From positions 1,877,947 to 1,941,946 of the forward strand of contig JACBWW010000069.1 of the NCBI GenBank assembly GCA_020086605.1: a stretch of DNA of 64,000 bases. The letters are read 5' to 3'. The notes under the pieces are model-generated. The model saw only the letters and a list, made by a program, of their open reading frames with translations, made no database searches and was not told the origin of the DNA. Shown here in pieces: positions 1 through 12,400 of the stretch. A program made the position numbers and the translations under genes. Position 1 is the first letter of the stretch. Each line of letters begins with the position of its first letter. The DNA comes from Lanius collurio. Its lineage: Eukaryota; Chordata; Aves; Passeriformes; Laniidae.

Positions 1-3000
1 GGCAAGGGTGCACAGAACAAACCTGGGAGTGCTTCAAAAGCCATAAAAATGTGAAGTGTAAATAAAGCACACTGTGCTGACTTTGTGTAGTCACTGAGCC
101 CATGTGCCTTGAGTTTTGGGGGATGATCTGCATTCAGTAAATTGAAGTGGGGTGGGTGACCTGCCATTGGCATGCTTCAACTCGTTCATTGTGACAGGGA
201 CTGCAGGCAGTGCTACATGTAGGTCATTTCAAAGTGACAAAATTTAATTTCTTTATGGTGGCACATTTCTTTCTGTACATGCAGTTACTGGCTCTTGGTC
301 TTCTTTTCGCTGTTTCCTAACATTCATTTAGTTGTCAAGAGAATATTGGCAGCTGAAGTATTAGAGACAGACAAGGTTCTAACATTAGTATTTAAAAATG
401 ACTGCATAGATGTTGTTGCAGTTGTAATGTTTGTAAGGAAAGGGAAGAGCCTGGAAGAATGAGCTTGTATGGAGCTGTTCAGGAAGCAGATGCAGAGTTA
501 AAAGAGCTGGACCAGTGATTCTGGTTGGTACAGATATTTCAGGCTCTCCTACAGGCACAGGAAACCCATAAGGTTTCCATAATGATGTGTCTTTCTTTGC
601 AGAAGGCAATAGGAAAATTACAGTATATACAGAATAGCTGTATCAGTAGGCAGAGGTCATTGTGAATTTATTGAAATGCAGTGCTAGAGAAGCAGTAATG
701 CTGGGAGATTACTGTTAGGTTTGAGACAGAGTAAAATTGCAAACAGTCTTTAGCTACTGTTATATGAATTGGCATCTGTCTTAATTTGCTGGGAAGCTAC
801 CCAAGTGGACGCACTTTTCTGATATGGGTAAAATATCAGTGGCTCATGCTCATGAGCTTTTGTAACTTTTTTTTATAACTCAGTCTGCTGGCCCTGGCAG
901 TTGGTCTGTCCAAAAATCCAGTGGAAATGGGATGTGTTCTTAGCTTTTGAAGGCTTCCTTCTTTGCTGGCTAAAGCTTCCTTTTAAGTTGCAAGATCTTT
1001 TGTCTGACATCCCTGAGTGTTTCTTGTGTTCTCTTTTTATAAAAGCAATGGAAGGCCGGCAGCCAAGTCCGAAAGCATTTAACTCGTGAAGGCTCTGCTG
1101 TCATTAATTTTAAGCACGTCACTGTGGTGTCGGTCAGCTTGACTACCAACAAAGAAAACTAAAGTGTTCCCATAAATCATTTTATTGTCCTAATCCAACC
1201 TAATTAACTAAACTAAAACTCCTATTCTGATGAAGCAGCCCTTCCTGTGAGACATCTGCCTCTTTCTTAATGGATTTTAGCTTTTATTTCTGCTATAATG
1301 CACAAGAGTTGGTGACTGTAATAACATTCAGTCCCTCTTGCCATCTTTGGGGAGCTCACCTGGCACAAGGGAATGGTTAATTTTGAATTTCCAAATGCAG
1401 AGTTTTTGGGTTTTTTTCATTCCTTGGAAACATGGCTGGCAAGCCAGGATGAAGCAATAAAATCTCTGTTTCTAGAAGTAGATTAGACTTGTTCCCTGCA
1501 AGCTTTGCAAGCAGCAGCCTAAAGGCTCTGAGAATTTTGGGATCTGCTTCTGTAGTTCATTGACGTGCTCCTGACACGGAAGGTTTGACTTAATGCTATT
1601 AAGTTGATGTAATTGTGCTGTGAGCTCGTGACCTGTTCTTGAACTCTGGGGCTGGAGGTGACTGAGGGGAATGAGCTGCACTGTCAGTGTGCAGGGGTTT
1701 GCTGTGGCACACTGGGACATGATCCTAGATAGGGAACATCTGGCTGAGGACAGATGTAAATTCAGTGTAGGAGAATAGGGTGGAAATTCGGACTGAAGAG
1801 CCATTTCTGCTCTTGGGGATAATCTGTTGAAGATTTGTTAAGTTTTAGTTTTGTTCCCTCCTTTTTCTGTATCTTTGCTTAAAAAAAGCAGGGCACTAAG
1901 AAACACTGGCTTTAAATATAACCCTTATATAGTCTCATTCCCTTTATCTACAAAGTGATTTTATGTGGGGTGAGGGAGTTCTATTTTCTCACTTCTTGAA
2001 ATGGCGATAAAACTGATAGCATCCACCTTTCCAGGGGGGTGAGTGGAGAGCAAAGAATTCAGCTGGACTGAGATATTCCAGGGGCTGGCAGAGTTGCAGT
2101 GTTGCTGCTGGGAAAGCAGACTCTGTTTGATCTCTATTTGATCTTGGCTCCTCTGAGACCTGACAGATTTGTAAGTCGTAGCCTTTAGCTGCTGCTTTGA
2201 TTGTGAGGGCAAAGTGCTGGAATGAGGTTTTGTTCTCAAAACGAGAGAAAGGAGCAAGAATGAAAAAGTGTGTGTAAGGAGGCAGGGGAAAAACCAAGGC
2301 CAAGTGTAATTCCAGCCAGGAGGAAGAATGTTACTGGAAACTTGAGCTACTAGCAAAGTTGAGAAGTGAAAAATAATTTTGAAAAAGAATATTTGCTTGG
2401 GCTGTGTTACTGTGCCGGTGAGGTCATGGGCCTTCTCCTTTCTGTCTATGTTAAAATTGGGCAGTTTTCAAAATCACCAGAATACAAATCTTGAGGTAAT
2501 GGGGAGAGCTGTGGGGTTTGCCTTGGGCAATGGGGAGGAATATTCTTGCTCACCTTAAGAGGAGGCTCAACATGCAGGGAGGCTTGGAGCTTCCATCTGG
2601 AAGACCTCATGGAGATGGCTGGATTGCTGTGCAGACATGAGCCCTGTTTTGGAAAGGTGCTGGGGCAATCTGTCCTGTCATGCCATGTAGAGTATGGCAC
2701 CTCAGGGTTCCCTTACTGCTTTTGTCTGGCATTTGGACTTTTAAAAATCCCTCAGCCCTGCTGTGAACAGTCATTAGCAGTGGAATTATTCTGGAAAAAT
2801 CTCTTGCTGCTGTTTGTTCCCCCTATTTCTGTACAGGGTTTTTGTCAGTTCATCTGCACTTGGCTCTCTGTTTCCTCCAAAGGGAAACTCAGCAGCTCGA
2901 GACAGTTAAGTGTATCAAACCAACTTTTGTGTAGGCAGCTGAATTCACCCAGCCTCCATCTCCTGACCAGCATTCCTACTGGGCAAGAAGTGGGATGTGC

Positions 3001-5088
3001 TATGGCCAGCCTGGAGCCACATGGTTTGGATTGGTGTGGTAAGCTCAGGCTGTGGATGTTAGTGAGATTTTTCTAGCATGTGAACTGTTGGGAACTAATT
3101 CAGAGTGTTTTTGTTGTGTTTTTTTTTTTTTTCCTGTTCAATTGGTAATTTTCATTAAACTTCTAAGAACCTGAAAAATAGGTGCAAACTGCTCAAAATA
3201 AGTTCAGGGAAGAGTAGAGGAGCCCAAAATGCTGGAAGTGCCTCTGAAGGAAGATTTCTCTTCCATGACCACTCAGGTGAAACCACAACCCTGGGATTTA
3301 TGGTTGGATTTGATGATCTTAAAGATGTTTTGAAACAAAAATGGTTCTAGAATTCCACTCCCTCAGAAGCTTAGTGGATTCCAAGAAAAAGTTTTGAAAA
3401 TGCCCAGTATTGCTCTGGTGGATCTTGGCAGCCTTGAGGTGGAGATGAAGAGACAAAGGTAAAGTGTAGTGCCAGGTTCTTGCTCTTCCTTGTCCTCTTT
3501 CCTGCCTGGAATATGAATATGGTGTTGTCCAGCCTGAAACTCTGAATTTATCTGCTAGAACTTCAGAAGCTGCTGTAATTCTTGTGGGAGTGAGAGCTTT
3601 TCTGCAGCTTCAGCAATTATGTGACAGCATCGAAGGGTTTTGAAGGGGGGGAATCCTACTGACATAAAAACCAGTCAGGATATTTGAATGCTGAAAGCAC
3701 TAAAAAGGCAAACTCACTGTTTTGGTTGCAACAAACCAGATTTGTGCATTCAATCTCCAGACTCTTTTAGGACTTGCAGTAGTGTGGTTCTTTGGTTCCT
3801 CAGGCAGTCAAAATCCTTCATGATTTTGCTGGTACTTGCATTCTACTCACAATAGTGTTTTATTATGAGTTTTAACTTCCACTGTTCTGTGTAGTTCCTA
3901 AAATACTGTTACTTGTCACTTTTTTAATTTATTTTTTTTTAACTTGGAAGTGGTCAATTGCTTTGAGACCAGCACTTAAAATGCCTGTAAAGTGTCTTTG
4001 AATTGGAGCAACTGTTGGTGCTGAGCAGGCTGTGAAAGCACACAAGTTAAAACATTTCTCATAATGTTCTTGGCTTTTTCCAAAAATGTTTATACAATTC
4101 CAGGAAATTAAATGTTGCGTTTCTTCACTGAAAATAACTGGGTATAAATAATGGAAAACAAAGAGGAGGGGAAGTAAATGGGGAAGAAAAGTTGGGAGGG
4201 GAATGGAGCGCACACAGAAAAGAAGATTATGTCCTACCCTGGAATTTCAGAGGACACACTGACCCTGGTCAGTATTATTAATATATCTAAGCCCTGAGCT
4301 CTGCAGGCGTAGGGCACGACCTTACTCAGTAATTCAGGAAGCCCTTGTGTTTCCCTCCGTGTTTTTTCCAGCAAGGAAACTTCCAGCTTGGGTTCTCACC
4401 AAAGCTTTTATGGGATCCAGAAGCTTGTCTTGACAAGAGCATGAGCTTGGGGCACACATCCCTGCCCGGGAATTTTGCCTGAGTGCTGGTGGCCGGTGCT
4501 GGACAGAGTGACTGGAGCTGCAGTCAGGACTGTCACATTAACAGTCTGTCCTCTCTTGTATTCCAGCTGCAGCAGAGTTTTGTGGAAATGAGTGAAATCT
4601 TATGTATGAAAGCTATTGCTTTCTGATGTTTGAAATGATGATAGGTGAGGGTAGGAATATGAACTGATTATTGCTATGTTAAGTTTAAAATGTAAGGTCT
4701 AAATGTCTCCTAATTATCACTTTATTTCTTTTATATCCTGGGAGCACCTGAGACCTGCCCAGGGTTTGAGATCCCTTTCTTTGCTGTCAAACAGGCACAG
4801 AGGAAAAACTTCTGAGACCACAACTCAGTGTCCTGGCAGGTCACAGAGTGTTAGTGACTTCATCCAAACTGTATCTTGGTGCACTTGTTCTTGCAACATA
4901 TTGTGTGCCACTGTAGTGGTTACTACAAAACACTACCAATAATCTAGGAAATTCAGAATCTGCCTATCACTGATAACCAAGTGTGTTTTTATCACTGTTC
5001 AGCTGTTACAACTCCTAGACTTCGTCTTCAAGTTTAGTTAAAGGCCTTATTGCAGAAAAGGAGTTCTGGGAAAGGTCCTCTTGCCTAA

Positions 5089-5190
5089 TCATAGAATGGT
5101 TTGGTGGGAAGGAACCTTAAAGGTGATCCAGTTCCCCCCTGCTGCCATGGGCAAGGACATTTTCCATTAGACCAGGCACTGGAGCTTCCA
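5089..5190 (-). mobile_element. CR1 LINE 3'-end fragment
   Basis: Starts TCATAGAATGGTTTGG and continues through a diverged 'ccatgggcaaggaca' block, which is the reverse complement of the avian CR1 3' end. It is about 100 bases, 5'-truncated, and lies in PELI2 intron 2. It is the only CR1 copy seen in the first 15.6 kb. Confidence 0.8.
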
Positions 5191-6008
5191 GTAAGAGGCA
5201 TCTTGTAAAAGCAGTCTCTGGTGTTGTAAATGCATGAGGTTTGCAAAAAACTATTCTTCCATTATGTGTCAAATACTCTTGCTAACCCTTAGTAGGATTT
5301 TAGTATGCACATAGATGTTTTTAATACCTTCAGCATTCAGAAGGATTTTTAATGATTTGTTTAATAATTGATGTAGCTTTGGCATAATTTAGGCTTTTGT
5401 GAGAGATGGCAGGCAGATCAGTAGAATATATTTAGTTGTTTAGTTTAATCATCCCTATCTGTGAATTCTTTAGGTGAAAAGCAGAATGAAGGAATGGAGC
5501 AAGTGAGAGAGCCTCTTGGAGAAAATTATCCTCTTAGCTGAAAACTGGAGAAAGCCTTAATTAACCTATTAATTCATTGCTTAAGTGTCTGCAAAGTGTT
5601 TTCTGAGCAGTAACAGTCATTACCTTCCAGAATTGTGTGTGGTTATATGGACCTTTATATTTACATTTATTTCCCTGTTAGCCAATAGATTCAGTTTCTC
5701 AGCTCATTTCCCTCAGTCTTGGTAAGATAAAGCAGAAAACAGGAGCTGTCCTCGTCTTGTTTTAAATACTGAAATACCACTTAGTCTTTGATGCTAAATC
5801 CACATCTATAGACATCAGTCTATTCTGACAGGTAGTAAAAAGTACCCTTTAATGAGGAAAACCACACTGAAAGTGTTTGGGTTTTGTCACCAGTTGTTAT
5901 ATAAAATTGCTGGGCTCTTTCTGATATAGCCAGAAATTTACCTAACAGTAATGATAGCCCTGAAATCCTGGCTTTTAACTGGAAATCAGTTTTATTGCTC
6001 ACTTGTTT

Positions 6009-6041
6009 AAAAAAAAAAACAAACAAAACCAAAAAACCAAA
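6009..6041 (+). repeat. A-rich low-complexity tract
   Basis: 11 A then CAAACAAAACCAAAAAACC-type sequence within PELI2 intron 2. Confidence 0.9.
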
Positions 6042-6380
6042 CCAAGCCAAAACTCCCTCAACTCCAAGTCTTTGCTGGTGTACAAGTTGGTGCAAGGGTT
6101 AGGAACTCAGTATAATTTCAGAGAAAAAAGGTGTTTGGAGTCTGAACTGTAGAAGTGATAAGTATTGGGTATTTCTGAACTAGATACAAACCAGTGCAGC
6201 TTGGGGGTTTCCATGAAAAACAAACAAGAAAAATCCTATTGTATGTGTTTACCCAACCTTGTAATAACATGTTACAATACACTGCTTTTCCTGATCATAG
6301 CAAAGGTGTTTATGTAGCAAAATGAATTTGATTACAATATTTTTGTGTGTAATAGACATCTTTTTTCTTTAATTCACCAG

Positions 6381-6482
6381 GCAATCAGCTCAAAAGGTCA
6401 CCACAGTATCTCTTTCACGTTATCCAGAAGCCAGACAGTTATAGTGGAATATATTCATGATAAAGATACAGACATGTTTCAG
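6381..6482 (+). CDS. PELI2: PELI2 coding exon 3 (residues about 70-103)
   Basis: A 102-base exon of 34 codons, AISSKGHHSISF... to ...KDTDMFQ. It is preceded by a T-rich tract and 'ttcaccag' and followed by 'gtaagg'. It encodes beta strands of the FHA core, including the SRSQTVIVEY segment typical of Pellinos. Codons are mostly A/T-ending, unlike the GC-rich last exon. The splice borders are clear on both sides. The exon is too short to stand out as an ORF and is recognised by its protein similarity. Confidence 0.93.
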
Positions 6483-9400
6483 GTAAGGCTCTAAAAGACT
6501 TGGATTGTTTTTTGAAAGCAACATATGGAACCTCAGCTCTGCATTGTCCTCTGGGTATTCTGTGGCCTGTGGGATTTCCACTGTCTAACCCAGCTGCATT
6601 AACATGGGAGCATTTTGAAATTTTGCATTATGCTCCTCTTCTCAAACCTACACCAGCATCTGTTAATATTCTTAGTGACTTACTCCTTTAAATGTGCTCT
6701 GCCTTTTCTCCAAAGACAAACAGTACTGGAGAGAAATGTGTGCTCTCTTTGGATTCATGAATGAGCACAGAATTACACCCACCACCCTCCAGTTAGTAAC
6801 TCTCTGGAGTAAAAAGGAGGTGGAAGGAGTAGGACATGGGATGGGAAAGGAGGAAGGCAAAAGTGAAGGTGGGGGAGGGAAATGTGGGAGCTGTGCAGTA
6901 ACCAGTGAAAAATAATAAATTGTTCCTGAGGGGTGTGCAAATCTCTCTGGTGGTGTAGGGGTCTGGGCTGAATTTCTCTAAGCTCCCATCTCTTGTCCAA
7001 CACATGCTCACTGTCCCCTGTATGCATTTGTGTTTTTTTTCTGCATCATTTAACATTTTGCTAACCTGAGTGATTTTCTTGTGCCATGGTTATTTTTATG
7101 TATAAGAGAGAGCAGAAGTCCTGTGCAAACTTAGACTTCAAACTTTGGGAACCCAAACATGCCAAACAACCTTTCTCATTCTAGACTGATCAGGTCTGTG
7201 TTATCTTTGACCTCTAATTAGAGCATCTCACCAGGAATTGTTATCCCTCCTCATTCAGCCTTTCATATTTAGAAGGGTCAGCAGTTGAGTGCTGTTGACA
7301 GAGGAGGAAATAGCTCTTTGGAGATGTCATTGCTTCTCTTGACTTCTGTGTTTTGCTCTATATTAAATTTTCCCAGTGTGACTGAAACTATTAGGTCCAA
7401 ATAGGATTGATTAAAACCCAGTCCTGTTCATTTGCTGCAGAATGAAGGATTGAGCAGCCAGAGTGAACTGAAACAGGTTTTTCTGTGTTGACTAGGGAAA
7501 GAAAAGTGTAGCCCATCCATTGGGGTTACTGTGTGTTACTTGTTTAGCTCTTGAGTATCTCCAGTGAAATTTTTTCCTGTATATAAATTTTGAAAAGCCA
7601 TTTTTGAAAGCTGGATTTTTTCCCCCCTTCGTTAGTACAGTAAAAAATGAATAAAGAGTTGCAGAGCAACTGTTTTTCTGTGCATATTGCATTGATAGCT
7701 ATTGCATAACATCCCTAGTGATTGGTACGGCTTTTATTAGGAGGGATAATGTGTTTTGGGATGTGTAAGGGGTCCTGCTGTGACTTGATCTCAGTGTGAC
7801 CTCCAAGCACAGTGTCCTGGTTCAGGTTTCTGCTCTCTTGCTGGTTCCTGAGGATTGCATTCCGTGCATTGACCTGCAGGGGCTGATGGCTTGGGAGAAT
7901 GGAAACAGGAGTGGTCTGGTAGACTGTGGCAATAATTCCCCACTGAAGCAATGCCAGAGCAGTTGAAGAGGTTTCCATTATTTATATGAGCCATTAGATT
8001 TTAACTGTTCTCATGAATCTGTTGGAGGGAAGCTACTTGAGGATATTTAGTGCAGCTCTGTGGTACACAATAACAAATTTCATGACTGTTGGTGTGCAGT
8101 GTAGAGTTTCATTGTTGGCCAAGCATCACTTGGACAGACAGTGCTTGGAGTTTGTTGTTTTCTTTTCAAATGTGTGTTCCTGGCTTGTGTAAGATGTGGA
8201 AGTTGAAAAGGGAAGGATAATTCTGGACCACAGGATTATCCTGAGCCTTGGGGCCCCACTTTGACTGCTGTTAACATGCATTATCCTGGACAAATCACTT
8301 GGCTTTTTGTTATTTCCCCTGTGCTTCCTGAGCTGCTGTTCTCCAGTGTTGTTTGTAATTTTGTTTTTTGGGGTATTTAAAATGTAATTATATAATGAAA
8401 TCTGCATACAAATGCTACTATACACCTTTAAGTCAAATTTCTTCATTTAATTACAAAAAGAATGTACAAATATCTCCCAGACTCTGTATGCTCCACCATC
8501 CATGAGCTGCTGTAAATCAAGATTTTCTTCAGAGTTTACCCATTCTGTTGCTGATGCACTGGCTGAAGTTGAACCTGTTCCTTCATGGTTTGATGGAGTG
8601 AGAATGAGTTGCTTATACTTGTTCATGACACTACAAAGAACCAAGATGTGTAGCTCCTACCCTCAATAACTCCAAGTTTATACAAGAAGCAAGTACATTC
8701 AATATGAAGCATTGCTTTGTTTCTGGAAGAACAGCCCTTCAGAAGATGACGAGTCCAATTCTCACTCTCATCAGAGTGAAATTCTGTTGAAGGCCAGCAA
8801 GGTGCAGCTGTTAAATTCTGTGCTGGCAGCTTTTGCCTTGTGTCAGGAGCAGTGTTTTACCAGCAGGGCTGTGTCTGACAGCAGACACCAGCAAACCGAG
8901 GGACTGCCTGCCCCTCCTGCAGCCTTTAACAATCACCTGCAGAGGAGACAACACTCGCTGCCTTCTGCAGCATTGGGAGATTTATGGGTTCTTGTTGGAA
9001 GTAACTTAGGGAAATCATATGGCACAGGTAACAAGAAAGGTCCCAAAATACAGCCTGAAATTGCTAGAAAAAAGAAACTGTTCTGTGCTGTGGAGGAAAA
9101 TGGGAGAAAAATGAGTAATGAAGTGTGGAAAGAGCAGCTCTGAATAATGGAACTTGGTCTGTAGTGACTGTAGACTGCAACAGCAGATGAGTTAAAAGTT
9201 TTGGAGGGTGGATGTTGATAGTGTCAAGTTTTTTTCATTTATTCCTTAGGCACTTGCTTTTCAGGTAATATCAAACCCAAATTCTTGATGGAATACAGAG
9301 TTGAGAAATTGCCAGATTTTTAAGGCCACTTCTTCACATAAATTCCAATGCTGAAAAGTAGCACAATACATGAGACTGATCCTGTAGAAGGCTCTCTCAA

Positions 9401-12400
9401 CAGGAAAAGGGAGGAAACCCAAATATTTTAAATACTTGATTTTGCATAGACATACTTGGGACACAAATGAGATAAGTACTTAATTGTTTCTATTAAATAT
9501 TACATATCATTCCATAGATTAAAAAAACACACAGAAGCATTGTTTATAGATCTTAATGGTTATATCCAAACATATTTGGATTTCATGGTGAATGATTAGT
9601 GTGATGTAAGAAAGGCTGGGAGCACACACTTGTTTGCTTTGTCATCCTTTAAGGAAAAATGAGGCAGGTTTTTCTCTAATTGCATCTAAAAGGTTTGAGA
9701 GAATGATCTGTTTCAGAGACTGCAAGAGGCAGAAACTTGTTATGAACAAATTAATTTCATATTTGTTATTGATTATCCTTTAAGAGACTCCACATACAGC
9801 TAGAGAATAGTCAGAAGTTATTCATGAGGTTCTTGCTGCCTCTTGGTGCTGACTCTTAGCAGGAATTGCTTTGGATGGGAAATAGAAGCCTGTTAGAAAT
9901 AATACTGTAAAAGGCAGAAGAATATTGCTTTGTAAGATTTAACTTCAAGTTGTCAAGTTATATAAATCAGAACTATCCCATATTAAATAGTTTCTGAACT
10001 CTGTCTCCTGAGTATTCTAGTAGACACTTTCAGTGAGAAATTGAAATGCACACTTTTGATTAGGCCTTGTTGAGTATTTCCTCTGCAGAGAGCTCATCCC
10101 ATTTTGCTGAGCCTTGTGATATGGAGACAGTAACTGGCTGTGCTGTTGAACACAGGAATTTTGACATGTGTTAGAGTGTAACCCTGCAAAGTAGAACTTG
10201 AAGCAGGAAAGTACAGGAGAGATCCCTGTACTATTTCTGTCAATTCCGTTGTGACAAGGGTTAGGTGCTGTTAGTATTAATTCCCTTGACTCTTGAACAG
10301 TGTTTTCTTAAAGCAGATGTAGTTTGCAGAGATGTTTGTTAATGATGGAACCATACATGGCTCCCCATAGCTGACTTTTAAGAGCAAGATCTGAGCAGAA
10401 TGGAACTTCTTGGGGAACAATGAGATTGTGTTTAATGAGGCGGTTATTTTGTATGAATGTAGATACCAGATACTGAAGGTAGTTTCATGTGAAGAGTATT
10501 CCTAATTCTGTTTGATCACAAGGTGTCTGTAAAATTAATATTCTGTTCCACTTCTTGTTCCTCAGCTCCACTTTCCCAGTTATGCTCAAAGTTGGTGTAA
10601 CACTAATTTGCCTGGAGAAATATTGATAAAGCCTCACTGTGTTTGTCTGGGAGTCAGATCCCTCCGTCCATGTAGTCATGAAGTTTTCTGTTCCAGATGT
10701 TTCCAGATTTAGAATTAAAACGTATAAATGGCAAGATAGAAAAATATCCCTGACTAAAGGTCAAGTGTGTTTCATTTCTACTGAAGGGAGTTTTTTTAGT
10801 TCTGTTAGTCATGCATGGGCATGATTAGGAATGAATTTAATCATATGGTGGGTTTGCCTGAAAACTCTTCTTTCTGAGACTACAAATCCTGAAAACATGA
10901 AGGTGGGTAGCTCATTGTTATGACATACCAAAATTACCAAGTTCTGGGTCTAAAAAAAAGTCCTTTATTTTGATGGCAAATTAATTTGGGACTGGAAAAT
11001 GTGAGTAAAACTCATCAATCCAAGCTAATGTTGTAATTTGCTGTGGTTGGATGAGGAAATAGCAAGGTGATAATACTTGTTTTTTGGTGACAATACTCCT
11101 ACCAAACAAATCAGCTGTGTTGATTTATTTCAAGCAAGCATGAACATCACTTGTGGCAAGTGAAAATTTGTCATTCCATGTCCGTGATGTATTTCTGCAT
11201 AGGACAAATGTGGAAATACAGGTTAGTCTCCTGTTGGATCTTGCCATCTGAAAATTCAGCAGGCAGTAGTTCACTGATATCATCAATGTTAACCTGGCAA
11301 AACTGTGTCCTTAATGCTTCGTATATCTGTGGGTATTTCTAGTTATACCATTATCTTGATTTTTTTGCAGGTTGGGAGGTCAACGGAAAGCCCCATAGAC
11401 TTTGTAGTAACAGATACTATTTCAGGAAGTCAAAATAATGATGAAACCCAGATTACCCAGAGCACCATCTCCCGATTTGCCTGCAGGATTGTTTGTGACA
11501 GGAGCCCACCATACACAGCCAGGATCTTTGCAGCTGGCTTTGACTCATCTAAAAATATATTTCTTGGTGTAAGTACTGCTAATAAGGATGTTATGAGCAA
11601 AGCTCTGGTTTATACTCTGTTATTTTCAAGCCCCCAAATCTCCTTGTACTGGTTGATAACTTGTACTGTCATTAGGCTTTTACTACTCCAATGCACCAGC
11701 TGCAGTGTTAAGTAGAAACTGCAGTTTTATGTGCCTGAGTTATCGCTAGCAGAGACTCGTGGTCATAATTGTCTTTAACAATGAAGCTGCACTTTAGTAA
11801 CTGTTAGTGGATTTTCTTTAGGTTGGTTTGATGTATTTCTGATAGTCATTGTGACTGTCACATGTAGGAAAAAGCGGCCAAGTGGAAAAACCCCGATGGC
11901 CACATGGATGGATTGACAACCAACGGGGTGCTGGTCATGCATCCCAAAGGAGGCTTCACAGAGGAGTCCAAGCCTGGAGTGTGGCGGGAGATCTCCGTCT
12001 GTGGGGACGTGTACACGCTCCGGGAGACCAGGTCTGCTCAGCAGAGGGGCAAACTGGTAAGTGGGAAGGAACTAAAATTAATCAAGGGGTACTTTTTTTT
12101 CCTGGCTTCGAATGGAGGCAGTTCCAGGGTGACTGTCCCTCAGTGTAGTGGGCACTGCAAGCATCCAGCTCTGGGTGTGACAGCAGATTTTGCACTGCTG
12201 TTCTGTTACTGATCGTCTGGGAGAACACTCAAAACTTGCTGGTAGTGCCACTTTCACAACTGAAATAGTACAGAGTGTGAAAGCTAAATAAACTCTGCTC
12301 TGGAATCTCCGTCTCTGAAATGTTCTCCTGGGAAATGGGGATGTCTGGAAGTTGCTGCATGGAGAGCTGTCTTTTGCAGTTCTGCCTGAAGAGTCCACTT

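Larger units (their letters stand above)
1..6380 (+). other. PELI2: PELI2 intron 2 (3' part)
   Basis: AT-rich sequence with no coding exon that I can recognise, ending at the acceptor of the exon at 6381. It contains one short CR1 fragment (5089-5190) and an A-rich run at 6009-6041. ORFs of 60-176 codons here lack recognisable domains and splice context and look like chance ORFs. Exons 1-2 must lie before base 1. Confidence 0.8.

Noticed and set aside
2546..3076. 176-codon plus-strand ORF in intron 2
   Set aside because: No recognisable family or signal, surrounded by AT-rich intron. Treated as a chance ORF.
8712..9143. 143-codon plus-strand ORF in PELI2 intron 3
   Set aside because: No domain, no repeat-free protein-like pattern, no supporting splice sites. 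A length like this is expected by chance in the intron.
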